A DNA stretch of 64,000 bases from Selenomonas sp. ND2010. Its GTDB lineage: Bacteria > Bacillota > Negativicutes > Selenomonadales > Selenomonadaceae. The DNA is taken from NCBI RefSeq assembly GCF_000702005.1, contig NZ_JNKI01000012.1, positions 28,950 through 92,949 of the forward strand. The letters are read 5' to 3'. Positions 50,928 to 62,960 of this stretch are shown one piece after another (position 1 is the stretch's first letter; the number at the start of each line of letters is the position of its first letter). Made by a program: the position numbers and the translations under genes. Below the pieces are notes generated by a model. It made no database searches and was not told the origin of the DNA. It worked only from the letters and a program-made list of their open reading frames with translations.

Positions 50928-51791
50928 GTGGAGAAAGTCAAAGTGATGATTGTCGATGATTCAAAGATCAGTCGGGCAATGTTAGAAGGGAATCTCAAGA
51001 AGACTAACTTTGAAGTGTGTGCTATGGCAGCAAATGCAGCGGAGGCAGTTCAGCTTTATGCAGAATATCGGCCCGCTGTGGTTACCATGGATATGAATCT
51101 TCCGGATGCGGATGGAATTGAATGCAGCCGCCGTATCCATGCAATCGATCCCGATGCCAAGATTGTCATGATCAGTGCCATGAAGGATGCCAGCCTGGTG
51201 GCAAAGGGACGTGAGGCTGGGATAAGTGCGTTCATGCAAAAACCAATCAATACCAATGACTTGATCGATACGTTGATGATTCTTTGCCAAAATAAGGTAG
51301 GAAAGGTTGCCGTACTTCGCGAGTCTTATGCAAAGCCATTTGCACGGGCTCTGCAGCAGGGACTTTTCAGTTTGGTTGGTGTGCATAGCGAAGTCGAGGT
51401 TGAGCTCGATGAACGACGTTTCCTCGATGTCAGTGGGGTAGCGGTTATCATTGGTTTGACGGGCTATCCGGTTGGCCGTGCCATCGTTTCGATGGAAGCG
51501 GATACCATGCATAAGTTTTCTATGATTATGCTGGATAAGGAAAGTTTGGATGATATTACGGAAGAGGAGGCTAGTGAATCCGTAGAAGAGTCTGCGAATA
51601 TTATCGTGGGCCGAGGGGTATCAAACATCAATGATATTTTCAAAGATAAAGAGATGCGTATTACGCCGCCGGGCACAATCTGCGGTACGAATATCCGTAT
51701 TGCAAGCCCGAAACTTACTACTTTCCGCATCGTAGCAAAAACTCGAATTGGAGATATAAGCATGAATGTGGGATTTGCGGAAGGAGATTGA
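50928..51791 (+). CDS. Receiver-CheX fusion (CheY-like domain plus CheC/CheX-like phosphatase domain)
   Basis: 287 residues from GTG 50928 with AGGTGAG upstream. Residues 1-120 are a receiver: IVDDSKISRAML (acidic pair), VVTMDMNLPDADG (phosphorylated Asp), VMISAMKDAS (Thr/Ser) and FMQKPINTND (Lys). Residues about 135-287 form a CheX-like domain with ESAN (ExxN phosphatase-type motif) in EESVEESANIIVGRGVSN. CheX dephosphorylates CheY-P, so one chain could combine signal input and self-dephosphorylation. A separate CheX gene follows 4 bases later and a chemoreceptor after that. Confidence 0.88.
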   Translation: MEKVKVMIVDDSKISRAMLEGNLKKTNFEVCAMAANAAEAVQLYAEYRPAVVTMDMNLPDADGIECSRRIHAIDPDAKIVMISAMKDASLVAKGREAGISAFMQKPINTNDLIDTLMILCQNKVGKVAVLRESYAKPFARALQQGLFSLVGVHSEVEVELDERRFLDVSGVAVIIGLTGYPVGRAIVSMEADTMHKFSMIMLDKESLDDITEEEASESVEESANIIVGRGVSNINDIFKDKEMRITPPGTICGTNIRIASPKLTTFRIVAKTRIGDISMNVGFAEGD

Positions 51792-51795
51792 TACG

Positions 51796-52260
51796 ATGGA
51801 TGCAAAGTTAGTGAATCCGTTTGTGGATGCATTCACAACTGTCATGCCGCAGATGGGATTTCCCGAGCCGAAGCGCCTGAAGATGAATGTAAGAGATAAG
51901 AATGCTATAAGCAAGGGCGTATCTGTTATTGTGGGGTTCACCAAACAGATTCGTGGAAATGTCGTTTACAATATGTCGGAAGAAACAGCTAAATTCATTG
52001 CATCGACAATGATGATGGGGATGCCTGTGGCAGAATTCGATGCGATGGCACAGAGTGCTATTTCCGAAATGAGTAATATGCTCACGGCAAATGCGGCAAC
52101 GAATCTTACTGGGATGGGACTGGAAGTGGATATTTCTACACCGTCACTTTCTATAGGAGAAAATTTTCAAGTCAAGATAAGCGATTCGCAGTATTTGACG
52201 GTGGAAATGGACTTGTCAGGACATGTGGTGGAGCTTGACATTGCTGTAGAACAGCAGTAA
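51796..52260 (+). CDS. cheX: CheX-like chemotaxis phosphatase
   Basis: 154 residues from ATG 51796 (AAGGAG upstream); the longer frame from 51766 lies inside the fusion gene. Single CheX/CheC-type domain with the motif AQSAISEMSNMLTANAAT, ExxN as E-M-S-N, and matching hydrophobic strands around it. It would dephosphorylate phosphorylated CheY-like receivers. It probably forms an operon with the receiver-CheX fusion. CheA, CheW and CheB are not in the window. Confidence 0.88.
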   Translation: MDAKLVNPFVDAFTTVMPQMGFPEPKRLKMNVRDKNAISKGVSVIVGFTKQIRGNVVYNMSEETAKFIASTMMMGMPVAEFDAMAQSAISEMSNMLTANAATNLTGMGLEVDISTPSLSIGENFQVKISDSQYLTVEMDLSGHVVELDIAVEQQ

Positions 52261-52285
52261 GATTTTTGTATGGAATTTATGATTG

Positions 52286-52321
52286 AGCATTGCATAAATT
52301 ATCATTTATGCAATGCTTTTA
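52286..52321 (+). terminator. Terminator after cheX
   Basis: AGCATTGCATAAAT (52286-52299), loop TATC, ATTTATGCAATGCT (52304-52317), then TTT. Perfect 14-bp stem. Confidence 0.92.
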
Positions 52322-52391
52322 CTATGAGTTCCTAAGATGTGTGTGCCGGATTGGGGAATCCGGTGAGGAAGAGAATCAGGAGGTTAGGTTG

Positions 52392-54398
52392 ATGAAATTA
52401 AACAGCCTACGGACAAAGTTTTTGGCGGGGTTTCTGTCAATGTTTGTCGGCAGCTTTTTGGTGTTTTTTGCAATCAGCTACTACATGTCCAGCAATGCGA
52501 TGTTTAAAAGTGCGGATATGATTTCCAAGGAAATCGGGAAAAGCACGGCATTGCAGCTTGAAAAAACTTACTTAGAAAAGGAAATGGTCGTTGAGGGATT
52601 GGCACTCAATCAGGGAATTATTTCTGGTGACCGCGAGCAGCGCACGAAGATTATGGCAAATCTCAAATCGCGGACGACAGGATTTGCGATGTTGGCCTAT
52701 TCCGATGTAAGCGGTAAGGCCTACAGTGATACCGGAAAGGATATGGACCGTTCGTCCCGTGATTACATTAAGAAGGTTCGCGAGACGAAAAAACCTTATA
52801 TGACCGGTCCGTCGATATCTGGTTCGACGGGAAAACTCATTACGGTTATGGCTTATCCGGTATTGGATAATGGCAATTTGACTGGTATTGTTTACGGCAC
52901 GATTGAACTCGACGAGATTTCAGAAATTGCGGGCAGTATCAAGTATATGGAAACTGGCCGTGTCTATATTGCCGATCAGGAAGGCCTGGTTATCGCTTAT
53001 GCACAGCAGCCGGATGATGTTGGCAAGTTGGATATTTCCAAGGAGACATCAAATAAGACAATCGATAAAGCTTTAGTGGATGGCTACAATAAGGCAATCC
53101 AGGAAGATAAGCAGGTAGATACGGAATATACGACTTCAGCGGGAGTAGCTTCGAAGGCGGTTATGACGCCGATTCATCTGGGAAATCGTACCTGGTTGGC
53201 CGTTTCGGTAGCCCCGCTTGATGAAATCCGTGCGGATGCCAATAATCTGATTCGCGTGCTGACGCTGGTCGGATTGGCTATGGTTCTTGCCATCGCAATG
53301 ATCATTTGGGTTGTTTCGGGCAAGATGGCTGCACCAGTCATTTCGCTTCGTGAGGATTGCCGGATTCTCAACGACGGCGACCTCCGTTCGCGGCCCTTGT
53401 CGGTAGATACCAACGATGAGCTCGGGGAATTGGCCCGCGGCTTTGAAAATATGCGGCAGACGATTCGCGGCCTTATCAGCAGCATTCAGAGCAGTGCAGA
53501 AAAAGTTTCGGCTTCGGCAGAAGAGCTTACGGCTGCATCGCATCAGTCGGCTGATGCTTCGAATCAGGTTGCTCAGCAGATTACCGATATTGCTACGGGA
53601 ATTGCTAACCAGTCGGAACTGGCTGAGGCAGCGGATCAGGCAGCTCAGGATATTGCCGGTCGTACGGACAGCGTCGTTATGAATACCGAGGCAATTGCCT
53701 CCGTTACGCAGATGACGGTCGAAAGCGTCACCTCTGGCCGTGATGCGATCAACACGGTCGTCGATTCCATGCAGAATATCAGCGACAGCACGTCGACGGT
53801 CAAGACTTCGATCCAGGCACTGTCGAAGAGCTCCGATGAAATCAGCAAGATTGTCGAAATGATTTCCGGCATTGCTGAGCAGACGAATCTTTTGGCACTT
53901 AATGCAGCCATTGAGGCTGCCCGTGCTGGAGAAGCTGGACGTGGCTTTGCGGTGGTCGCTGATGAAGTTCGCAAACTGGCGGAAGAGTCGGCAGCTTCAA
54001 CGCAGCAGATCGCTTCGCTCGTAACGCAAATCCAGCATGATATGAAGGATGCAGTAGCGGCAAGTGAGCTCAGTGCAGAAAGCGTTGCCAGCAGTATGGA
54101 TTCGGTCAAGAGTGCCGATGAAGTATTCGAGTCCATCAAGATTTCCATTCAGTCGCTGGCGATGGGAATCGAGGAAGTCACGACAAATTTCCGCAACATT
54201 GCTGAGGGCACAAAGACCATGCAGCATTCGGTGAACAATATCGCCGAAATCAGCAGTCAAAATGCATCTCGGGCGCAGTCGGTATCGGCTACGACTGAGG
54301 AACAGTCGGCTTCTACCCAGGAAATTGCGGCGGCAACTCGCAGCTTGGCAGAGCAGGCAGAGCAGTTGGCACATCAGATAGATAAATTCCGGACTTGA
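52392..54398 (+). CDS. Methyl-accepting chemotaxis protein with periplasmic dCache-type sensor
   Basis: 668 residues from ATG 52392, AGGAGG 8 bases upstream; the frame before it from 52290 overlaps a terminator. First membrane helix around 7-30, periplasmic sensor with Cache-like repeats ([16 protein letters not shown] before the second membrane segment), second helix about 288-309 ([20 protein letters not shown]), then HAMP and a long cytoplasmic coiled coil. The signalling tip [18 protein letters not shown] starts at about residue 495. It senses a small-molecule ligand and feeds the chemotaxis pathway with the nearby receiver-CheX and CheX proteins. Ligand unknown. Confidence 0.95.
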   Translation: MKLNSLRTKFLAGFLSMFVGSFLVFFAISYYMSSNAMFKSADMISKEIGKSTALQLEKTYLEKEMVVEGLALNQGIISGDREQRTKIMANLKSRTTGFAMLAYSDVSGKAYSDTGKDMDRSSRDYIKKVRETKKPYMTGPSISGSTGKLITVMAYPVLDNGNLTGIVYGTIELDEISEIAGSIKYMETGRVYIADQEGLVIAYAQQPDDVGKLDISKETSNKTIDKALVDGYNKAIQEDKQVDTEYTTSAGVASKAVMTPIHLGNRTWLAVSVAPLDEIRADANNLIRVLTLVGLAMVLAIAMIIWVVSGKMAAPVISLREDCRILNDGDLRSRPLSVDTNDELGELARGFENMRQTIRGLISSIQSSAEKVSASAEELTAASHQSADASNQVAQQITDIATGIANQSELAEAADQAAQDIAGRTDSVVMNTEAIASVTQMTVESVTSGRDAINTVVDSMQNISDSTSTVKTSIQALSKSSDEISKIVEMISGIAEQTNLLALNAAIEAARAGEAGRGFAVVADEVRKLAEESAASTQQIASLVTQIQHDMKDAVAASELSAESVASSMDSVKSADEVFESIKISIQSLAMGIEEVTTNFRNIAEGTKTMQHSVNNIAEISSQNASRAQSVSATTEEQSASTQEIAAATRSLAEQAEQLAHQIDKFRT

Positions 54399-54411
54399 TG
54401 GATTTTATCTG

Positions 54412-54452
54412 AAAAAAGCGGTCTACCGTTACGGTGGGCCGTTTTCTTTTTT
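54412..54452 (+). terminator. Terminator after the chemoreceptor
   Basis: Imperfect hairpin GCGGTCTACCG/CGGTGGGCCG with A-run before and TTTTCTTTTTT after. Confidence 0.75.
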
Positions 54453-54464
54453 CAAAAAATATAG

Positions 54465-54493
54465 TTGGCAAGGCTTGCACATTGGTTTATAAT
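54465..54493 (+). promoter_or_regulatory. Promoter of ywiB-argS-rpoE
   Basis: TTGGCA (54465-54470), 17-base spacer, perfect TATAAT (54488-54493). Confidence 0.8.
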
Positions 54494-54526
54494 AATGTAC
54501 AGTATGTTTTTTAAAGAGGTGATTAT

Positions 54527-54970
54527 GTGAGCGCAATGAATCCGGTCATTGTCCGGGTACGCGGCAGTCAGCGGGATGACAGTGGGGAAGAGAATACCAT
54601 CGAATCCATGGCAGTGGGGCGGCACTCGGTAAAGAACGGAAAGCATTACGTGCTTTATGAAGATGCCTTGCTGGATGAGAAGGTGAAGACTTCAACGGTG
54701 CTGAAGTTCAGCAGTGAAGAAGTGGTAATCCTGCGAAAGGGCGGCGTGCATCAGGAAATGCGCTTCCGGGAGGGTGCTGAAACAAGCAGCACGTATCGGA
54801 CACCTTATGGGGATTTGAAACTGTCGATCCGCACAAGCAGACTCCGGGTGAGTCTGGGATTGCTGGATAATCGTATTGAGGCGGAGTACGATGTTGCCAT
54901 TGACGGACAATATCAGAGCAGCAATACGCTGCAGGTTCAAATCTCAAACGACAAGAAACAAAACGACTGA
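54527..54970 (+). CDS. DUF1934 family protein (YwiB-like)
   Basis: 147 residues from GTG 54527 with AAAGAGGTGA upstream. Calycin-like beta-barrel signs: VIVRVRGSQRDDSGEEN, YVLYEDALLDEKVKT, MRFREGAETSSTYRTPYGDLKLSI and EAEYDVAIDGQYQSSN. DUF1934 proteins have a barrel fold and no settled function. It sits directly upstream of argS, the same position as ywiB in Bacillus, so co-expression with ArgRS is conserved. Confidence 0.9.
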   Translation: MSAMNPVIVRVRGSQRDDSGEENTIESMAVGRHSVKNGKHYVLYEDALLDEKVKTSTVLKFSSEEVVILRKGGVHQEMRFREGAETSSTYRTPYGDLKLSIRTSRLRVSLGLLDNRIEAEYDVAIDGQYQSSNTLQVQISNDKKQND

Positions 54971-55009
54971 AAGCTGCCCTGTCGGACAGATTTAGGCTAG
55001 GGGGATACT

Positions 55010-56665
55010 ATGGATATCAAAGATAAACTCTCGGCTGCTATTGAGCAGGCCGCGAAAGATGCGATTGCCGATGGCGTTTTCCCGGAAGGAGAACTGCCGA
55101 AAATCGTTTTAGAGGTTCCGCCGCAGAAGGAGTTTGGCGATTTTGCTACGAACTTTGCGATGCAGTCAGCCCGCGTATTCCGCAAAAATCCGCGCCAGAT
55201 TGCAGAAGAGCTGGCAAAGCGAATGGAAGGCGATTGGCTGGACCACACGCAGATTGCTGGCCCAGGCTTTTTGAATTTCTATCTGAAGGGCAACGTCCTT
55301 TACGATTCCTTCCAGAAGATTTTGGAAGCTGGCGAGTCGTTTGGCCAGCTTCCGGCAAAAGATGCTCCGAAAATCCAGGTTGAGTATGTCAGTGCGAATC
55401 CGACTGGCCCGCTTCATGTAGGACATGGCCGCGGTGCTGCTGCTGGTTCTGCGCTGGTCAATCTGCTTCGGGCTGCTGGGTATCCGGTGGAAAGTGAATA
55501 CTACATCAATGATGCCGGCAATCAGATGAACAATCTGGCCCGTTCCGTAAATGCCCGTTATCTGGAACTTTTGGGGCGCGAAGTCGAGTTCCCGGAAGAT
55601 GGCTACCACGGTCAGGATATTGTGGATACCGCAAAGCGCATCATTGCCAAAGAAGGCGATAAGTACCTCGATCTGGAAGAAGAAGAGCGTTTGAAGATTT
55701 TCCAGGATTTGGCTTATGTAGAGAAGCTGGCTGCCCTGAAGGAAGATTTAGCTGCGTTCCAGGTCACTTTTGACAAATGGTTTAGTGAGCGTACGCTTCA
55801 TCCTGAGGCGGTTAAGGCGGCAGTCAAGATCTTGCAGGACAATGGCAATATCTACGAGCAGGACGGTGCTCTGTGGCTGAAGTCTACTGCTTATGGCGAT
55901 GATAAAGATCGTGTCGTTATTCGCGACAATGGTGTGCCGACTTATCTGGCTGCCGATATTGCTTATCATCATAACAAATACGAGCGTGGCTTTGACCGTC
56001 TTATCAACATCTGGGGGGCTGACCACCATGGGTATGTCTGCCGCGTAAAAGCAGCAATGGAGGCACTGGGACACGATCCTAAGAAATTGACCGTATTGTT
56101 GTTGCAGATGGTTGCCCTCTATCGTGGTGGCGAACTGGTCAAGATGAGTAAACGCACGGGCCAAAGTGTTACCCTCAATGAGCTTATGGAGGAAGTCGGC
56201 ACCGATGCCGCCCGTTATTTCTTCCTGATGCGCTCTCTCGACAGCCAGTTGGATTTCGATCTTGACCTGGCCAAGAAGAAATCGAATGATAATCCGGTTT
56301 ATTATATCCAGTATGCACATGCCCGTATTTGCAGTATCTTCCGTCAGGCGGAGGAGACTAAACTGGTTCTGGGGGACAAACCAGAACTCAGCCTGCTGAC
56401 AGACCCGTCAGAGATTGACCTCATCAAAAAAATTGAAGAGTACCCGGAAGAAGTGGAAAAGGCTGCGGCTGATTACGCTCCGCAGCGCATTGCTCGCTAC
56501 AGCTATGATCTGGCAGCACTGTTCCACAGCTTCTACAATAAGTGCCGTATCATGGGCGTTGAGCCGAAACTGGCGGAAGCCCGTCTGGCATTGGTGACGG
56601 TTACGGCTCATGTTATTCGTCACTCCCTTGGCATCCTTGGCGTTTCTGCCCCGGATCATATGTAA
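55010..56665 (+). CDS. argS: Arginyl-tRNA synthetase
   Basis: 551 residues from ATG 55010 (TAGGGGG upstream). ArgRS-type N-terminal domain, then HIGH-equivalent VSANPTGPLHVGHGRGAA, KMSKRTGQSVTLNELMEE with the KMSK motif, and the C-terminal anticodon-binding helical domain (APQRIARYSYDLAALFHSFYNKC). Ligates Arg to tRNA-Arg. The rpoE gene follows 30 bases later. Confidence 0.98.
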   Translation: MDIKDKLSAAIEQAAKDAIADGVFPEGELPKIVLEVPPQKEFGDFATNFAMQSARVFRKNPRQIAEELAKRMEGDWLDHTQIAGPGFLNFYLKGNVLYDSFQKILEAGESFGQLPAKDAPKIQVEYVSANPTGPLHVGHGRGAAAGSALVNLLRAAGYPVESEYYINDAGNQMNNLARSVNARYLELLGREVEFPEDGYHGQDIVDTAKRIIAKEGDKYLDLEEEERLKIFQDLAYVEKLAALKEDLAAFQVTFDKWFSERTLHPEAVKAAVKILQDNGNIYEQDGALWLKSTAYGDDKDRVVIRDNGVPTYLAADIAYHHNKYERGFDRLINIWGADHHGYVCRVKAAMEALGHDPKKLTVLLLQMVALYRGGELVKMSKRTGQSVTLNELMEEVGTDAARYFFLMRSLDSQLDFDLDLAKKKSNDNPVYYIQYAHARICSIFRQAEETKLVLGDKPELSLLTDPSEIDLIKKIEEYPEEVEKAAADYAPQRIARYSYDLAALFHSFYNKCRIMGVEPKLAEARLALVTVTAHVIRHSLGILGVSAPDHM

Positions 56666-56695
56666 AGAAAAAGAATTGGAAGGAGACCATTATCT

Positions 56696-57025
56696 ATGGA
56701 TTTCGTCAACAGCTCGGAAGTCGATATTGCTTATTACATTCTGACTCAGAAGGGACAGACCATCTATTACAAGGACCTCGTTCTCGAGGTTATCGAAAAG
56801 AAGCATAAGCCGGTACAGTCACTGTCGGCAGCTATTTCGGAAGTTTATACGCTCATCAATATGGACAGCCGTTTCCACTATGAGGGGGATGGGCAGTGGG
56901 GCCTTACGGAGTGGAACCCGCCAGAAATCAAGCGTCATAGCAGCCGTTCTAGTGCTGGCAAGTCAAAAGCTGCCAATAAGGCGATCAACAATCGTCAGAA
57001 GAAGCTGGAGAGCATCCAGGAATAA
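56696..57025 (+). CDS. rpoE: RNA polymerase delta subunit with a basic tail
   Basis: 109 residues from ATG 56696 (GGAAGGAG upstream). Residues 1-75 are a HARE-HTH domain: EVDIAYYILTQKGQTIYYKDLV and FHYEGDGQWGLTEW, typical of delta. The order ywiB-argS-rpoE-pyrG is as in Bacillus. Delta normally ends in a long acidic tail that displaces nucleic acid from the enzyme; here residues 75-109 are basic (KRHSSRSSAGKSKAANKA, about nine Lys/Arg against three acidic) and no acidic tail follows. Its effect on the polymerase may therefore differ from that of Bacillus delta (inference). Confidence 0.85.
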   Translation: MDFVNSSEVDIAYYILTQKGQTIYYKDLVLEVIEKKHKPVQSLSAAISEVYTLINMDSRFHYEGDGQWGLTEWNPPEIKRHSSRSSAGKSKAANKAINNRQKKLESIQE

Positions 57026-57038
57026 TTCTTTTAGGATA

Positions 57039-57067
57039 TTGACAGTCTTGGTCAAAAAGGATAGAAT
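57039..57067 (+). promoter_or_regulatory. Promoter of pyrG
   Basis: TTGACA (57039-57044), 17-base spacer, TAGAAT (57062-57067), 44 bases before the start. Confidence 0.7.
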
Positions 57068-57089
57068 AGGCAACATGTTATTTCAATAA

Positions 57090-58724
<1,635 letters not shown>

Positions 58725-58732
58725 GGTAAAAA

Positions 58733-58771
58733 TGGTCCTGAATTTCCTTGAGAAATTCAGGGCTTTTTTTC
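58733..58771 (+). terminator. Terminator after pyrG
   Basis: CCTGAATTTC (58737-58746), loop CTTGA, GAAATTCAGG (58752-58761), then a run of seven T. Confidence 0.92.
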
Positions 58772-58873
58772 GTACAAAAATCTTGGGGGGCGGAAGGATT
58801 TCGAATGAAGACCGGCGAAGTATACTCCCAAATGATGATGGAGATGGGATAAGACAGAAAGGAGGAGATGGTG

Positions 58874-59509
58874 ATGCTTATCGATACGGCCTGTTCATTA
58901 GCGTTCTACTGCCAACGCTGCGGCCGGATACAGCTCCAGGATGTGCCGCTCTTCAGCGGGCAGAAGCACTTCGTGATGGAATGCGGCAACTGTGGGCATA
59001 CGATGGGAGAAATAACTTGGAAACCGCGCAAAGGGCTGCTTTTAAAAACTGTCTGTGGGGCTTGCAAGGGAGAAAATCAGCAGCAGTTTACCTGGCGTCA
59101 ATTGCGTCGTCTGCGATTTGAAAAGCTTTATTGCGAGCATGATAATTTTGAACTAGGCTATATGGGGCAATGGCAGGATATTGCCGAATTCCTGGATTTC
59201 AATGATGCAGAATACGATTCCCTGCACCCCAATGATGGGGATAGATTTTTGGAGCGGCAGCAGACGCTGTTAGAGGCCCTGAATCGGCTCCATGATTTGG
59301 CAAGCAGTGGCGAGCTTGAATGTCCCTGCGGCAATTCTGAGATTTCGGCGGCGGTGCGTGGCGAAGAGATTATTCTTGAATGCCAGGCGTGTGGAAGTTA
59401 TTGCATCCTTCCTGCACATAATGCCGAGAATTTACAGAATTTGCGTCCCGGCATGGCAGCTGCGTTTGATTGGAAACCGCGGTCGTTTCTTGACGTCCGC
59501 GGAAAATAG
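58874..59509 (+). CDS. Multi-Cys-pair (zinc-ribbon-like) protein of unknown function
   Basis: 211 residues; ATG 58874 is chosen because AGGAGG (58860-58865) then has 8-base spacing (ATG 58868 is too close). CxxC-type pairs: CQRC near residue 13, then CGNC, CGAC, CPCG and CQAC. Two pairs near the start and more in the middle and end suggest several zinc ribbons with a helical insertion (RLRFEKLYCEHDNFELG) between. No catalytic motif is seen. It lies between pyrG and mfd, with its own upstream terminator and a probable terminator after it. Function unknown. Confidence 0.75.
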   Translation: MLIDTACSLAFYCQRCGRIQLQDVPLFSGQKHFVMECGNCGHTMGEITWKPRKGLLLKTVCGACKGENQQQFTWRQLRRLRFEKLYCEHDNFELGYMGQWQDIAEFLDFNDAEYDSLHPNDGDRFLERQQTLLEALNRLHDLASSGELECPCGNSEISAAVRGEEIILECQACGSYCILPAHNAENLQNLRPGMAAAFDWKPRSFLDVRGK

Positions 59510-59542
59510 GATTATTATAAATAGCATTGAATTGTTTTTACA

Positions 59543-59581
59543 GGGACTATCGGCTGCTAGAGCAGCCGGCAGTCCCATTTT
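59543..59581 (+). terminator. Probable terminator before mfd
   Basis: GGGACT-AT-CGGCTGCT pairs with AGCAGCCG-GC-AGTCCC, loop AG, then ATTTTGG. Stem is good, T-tract short. Confidence 0.65.
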
Positions 59582-59611
59582 GGCGTAATGAAAACAGACA
59601 GAGGTGTGAGG

Positions 59612-62600
59612 ATGAATTCTTTATTGGCAGCTATTGGGCAGGATGCTGCAGTGCAAAAGCTGCAGGCCTGCTTTGACGGCAAGGCCTGTGAGGTGCTGGC
59701 CTATGGATTGGGAAGTTCTCAGAAGCATGTGGCGTTCGCGTCCTGCTACGAAAAAGTTCCGCAGCCATGGGTGATATTGGTGCATAACCGCGAAATGGTG
59801 AGTGCTTGGCGGGAAAATTTAACGGCCCTGCTCCCTGCCACTGCTGTGGTAGAACTGCCGGAATTAGATCTAGAGAATGTCCAGGCGGCGGCGAAAAGCC
59901 TGGAACGTTCGGCGCGGCGCATGGATGTACTTGGACGGCTCATGCGGCATGAGCCGGTTATTGTGCTGGCAACAGCGGCCGCAGCCGTTCAAAAGGGCAT
60001 GAGCCGCAATGAGTTTGAGCGGTTAAGCCTGCGGATTCAGATCGGGCAGCGGTTTCCGCGGGAAGATTTGTTGAAACATTTGGTACAGTTGGGATATGAG
60101 AATGCAATCGATGTCGAACGGGTTGGTCAGTTCAGTGCCCGAGGGGGGATTGTGGATGTCTATCCGATCAACAGCCCTGCTCCCGTGCGCATTGAATTTT
60201 TCGATGACGAAGTGGATTCTCTTCGGGAATTTGATTTGGAGACAAAACGTTCCATCCGTAATATCAGCAGTACGGCTATCCTGCCATTAGCACAGACGGA
60301 TGATGCCGGCCGGCCGGAACTTTTCTTAACGTATTTGGAAAAGCGTGGGACGGTTCTTTTCGATGAGCCGATAAGAATTCGGGAACAAATCAAGACAATG
60401 ATACGCGAAAACCCTGACATCAAATCGAAGGTTTTTCGTTGGGAAGATATGCTGGCTGCAGCAAAGGGCAATCACGTATTTTATTCGGCTTTGATGCTGC
60501 AGCAAGTCCATGGAGCGGAGCCGGAGCAGACAATCAGCTTTACGGCTACCAATATGACGCCTTTCCAGCGACAGATGGATTTGCTGGAGAATGAGGCAAA
60601 TCGCTGGCTGGGACAAAAGCAGCGTGTTTTGGTACTGCTCGGCGATCGGGAAAAGGCCAATTCCATGCGTGAGCTTTTTGCTCGTCATCGGGTACCATCG
60701 GCCGTGATGGAGGAATCGGCTGAGCTGCGTGAAGATTTGATCAACATCCAGCAGGGAACGCTCCTTTCTGGTTTTGAGATGGCTTCGGCACGTCTCGTCG
60801 TGGTAACGGAAAAGGATATTTTTGGACATCAGAAGCGCAAAACGATCCGGGCGTCGCATAAAGGGGATAGAATTTCTCATTTTCGGGAAATTAAACCTGG
60901 GGATTATGTGGTTCATGTCAATCACGGTATTGGCAAATACCTGGGGGTTGAAACGCTGGATGTCGGTGGCATTCATAAAGATTATCTACATATCAAGTAT
61001 GGTGGCGACGATAAACTCTTTGTACCCACCGATCAAGTAGGATTGTTGCAGAAATACATCGGTTCGGAGGGCGATGTTCCCCGGCTGCACCGCATGGGGG
61101 GGACCGAGTGGGTCAAAGCAAAGGCTCGGGCTAAAAAATCCGTAGAGGACATCGCGAAGCAGCTTATCGAGATTTATGCCAAACGTCGTCAGGCGAAGGG
61201 CTTTGCTTTTTCGCCTGATGATGCGACGCAGCAGGACTTTGAAGATTCGTTTCCTTATCAGGAGACCGAGGACCAGCTCAGAGCGATTGCTGAAATCAAG
61301 GCAGATATGGAAAAAGAGAAGCCGATGGAACGACTGTTGTGCGGGGATGTAGGTTTTGGCAAGACAGAGGTGGCAATTCGGGCTGCGTACAAGGCTGCCA
61401 TGGATGGAAAACAAGTGGCCGTATTAGTACCGACTACGGTGCTGGCGCAGCAGCATTATAAGACGTTCAGTTCCCGGTTTATGGATTTTGCGCCTCAGGT
61501 TGATGTAATCTGCCGTTTCCGTTCTGCCAAGGAGCAGAAGGAAACCATTGCCAAGGTCAAGGAGGGCAAAGTCGATATTTTGATTGGCACTCATGCCATC
61601 CTTAATCAAAATAAGGTTCAGTTCAAAAATCTCGGGCTGTTGATTGTTGATGAGGAACAGCGCTTTGGTGTCAAGCAGAAAGATAAAATACGAAGCCTGG
61701 CGGCGGGAATCGATGTGCTGACGCTTTCGGCTACCCCAATTCCCCGAACGCTTCACATGTCACTAGTGGGAGCTCGGGATATGAGTATTATCGAAACGCC
61801 ACCGGCAGAGCGTTTTCCAGTACAGACTTATGTGGTGGAAAATAACGATACCGTTTTGGCTAATGCCATCAAGCGCGAGTTGAAACGCGGTGGCCAGGTT
61901 TATTTTGTCTACAATCGCGTCGATACCATCGACCGGATGCGGGACCATATCCAGCAGCTGGTTCCCGATGCACGGATTCAGACGGCGCATGGACAGATGC
62001 CTGAGGATATGCTAGAGCAGGTTATGATGGATTTTTATGAGGGCGCTTATGACATATTGTTGGCAACCAGCATTGTAGAAAACGGCTTGGATGTAGCCAA
62101 TGCGAATACAATCATTGTCTACAATGCCGACCATTTCGGCTTATCGCAGCTCTATCAGATGCGTGGACGAGTGGGACGTTCGCATCATATGGCATTTGCG
62201 TATTTTGTCTATCAGGCCGATAGAATCCTGACGGAAACTGCTGAGAAAAGACTGCAGGCGATGAAGGAGTTTGCGGAGCTGGGGGCAGGGTTCAAGATTG
62301 CTATGCGGGATTTGGAAATACGTGGAGCGGGAAACCTGCTGGGATCACAGCAGCACGGACATATTGCAAGTGTTGGTTTTGAGATGTATTGCAAGCTGCT
62401 CGAAGAAGCGGTAGAGAAAATGAAAAGCGGCAAGAAGGAAGTGGAACCGCCAAAGCCAGATCCAATTATTGATTTGCAGGTGGAGGCTTATCTTGATGGC
62501 GGGTATATCGACGATGCAATGCATAAGATTGAAATATATCAGCGTATTGCCGCCATCCGCAAAAATGAAGAGCTTCACAATCTGTTGGACGAATTGATCG

Positions 62601-62941
62601 ATCGTTTTGGGGAGCCGACCAAGCCGGTTATGCATCTATTGGAGGTAGCGCGCATCAAAAATTACGCGCGGGACCTTTCGATTCGTTCGATTGCGGAGAT
62701 GCCGAACGCTTTGGATATTTACTTGCTTCCCGGATATAAAATGCCGGTTAAAGGCATGATTTCGTTGGACAAATTGTTTGGCCGCAGTATGCGGGCTTTG
62801 CCGGATAAAAATGGGTTCCGTTTTGTCTTGAACGATAAATACAAGAAAAACATCACGAACTTCGTCACGCGGCTGCTTATGATTGCTGCGGGCGATGAGG
62901 CCGCAGGGAAAAGCGGTAAAGAAACAACCAAGAGCGAATAA
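59612..62941 (+). CDS. mfd: Transcription-repair coupling factor Mfd
   Basis: 1109 residues from ATG 59612 (GAGGTGTGAGG upstream). An UvrB-like N-terminal module and the RNA-polymerase-interacting domain (region around [30 protein letters not shown]) precede the SF2 translocase: Walker [31 protein letters not shown] and [15 protein letters not shown], then the TRG motif region and C-terminal D7. Mfd pushes stalled RNA polymerase off damaged DNA and recruits UvrA. All motifs appear intact. Confidence 0.97.
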   Translation: MNSLLAAIGQDAAVQKLQACFDGKACEVLAYGLGSSQKHVAFASCYEKVPQPWVILVHNREMVSAWRENLTALLPATAVVELPELDLENVQAAAKSLERSARRMDVLGRLMRHEPVIVLATAAAAVQKGMSRNEFERLSLRIQIGQRFPREDLLKHLVQLGYENAIDVERVGQFSARGGIVDVYPINSPAPVRIEFFDDEVDSLREFDLETKRSIRNISSTAILPLAQTDDAGRPELFLTYLEKRGTVLFDEPIRIREQIKTMIRENPDIKSKVFRWEDMLAAAKGNHVFYSALMLQQVHGAEPEQTISFTATNMTPFQRQMDLLENEANRWLGQKQRVLVLLGDREKANSMRELFARHRVPSAVMEESAELREDLINIQQGTLLSGFEMASARLVVVTEKDIFGHQKRKTIRASHKGDRISHFREIKPGDYVVHVNHGIGKYLGVETLDVGGIHKDYLHIKYGGDDKLFVPTDQVGLLQKYIGSEGDVPRLHRMGGTEWVKAKARAKKSVEDIAKQLIEIYAKRRQAKGFAFSPDDATQQDFEDSFPYQETEDQLRAIAEIKADMEKEKPMERLLCGDVGFGKTEVAIRAAYKAAMDGKQVAVLVPTTVLAQQHYKTFSSRFMDFAPQVDVICRFRSAKEQKETIAKVKEGKVDILIGTHAILNQNKVQFKNLGLLIVDEEQRFGVKQKDKIRSLAAGIDVLTLSATPIPRTLHMSLVGARDMSIIETPPAERFPVQTYVVENNDTVLANAIKRELKRGGQVYFVYNRVDTIDRMRDHIQQLVPDARIQTAHGQMPEDMLEQVMMDFYEGAYDILLATSIVENGLDVANANTIIVYNADHFGLSQLYQMRGRVGRSHHMAFAYFVYQADRILTETAEKRLQAMKEFAELGAGFKIAMRDLEIRGAGNLLGSQQHGHIASVGFEMYCKLLEEAVEKMKSGKKEVEPPKPDPIIDLQVEAYLDGGYIDDAMHKIEIYQRIAAIRKNEELHNLLDELIDRFGEPTKPVMHLLEVARIKNYARDLSIRSIAEMPNALDIYLLPGYKMPVKGMISLDKLFGRSMRALPDKNGFRFVLNDKYKKNITNFVTRLLMIAAGDEAAGKSGKETTKSE

Positions 62942-62960
62942 GGCAGGAGAGTGTGTGAAT

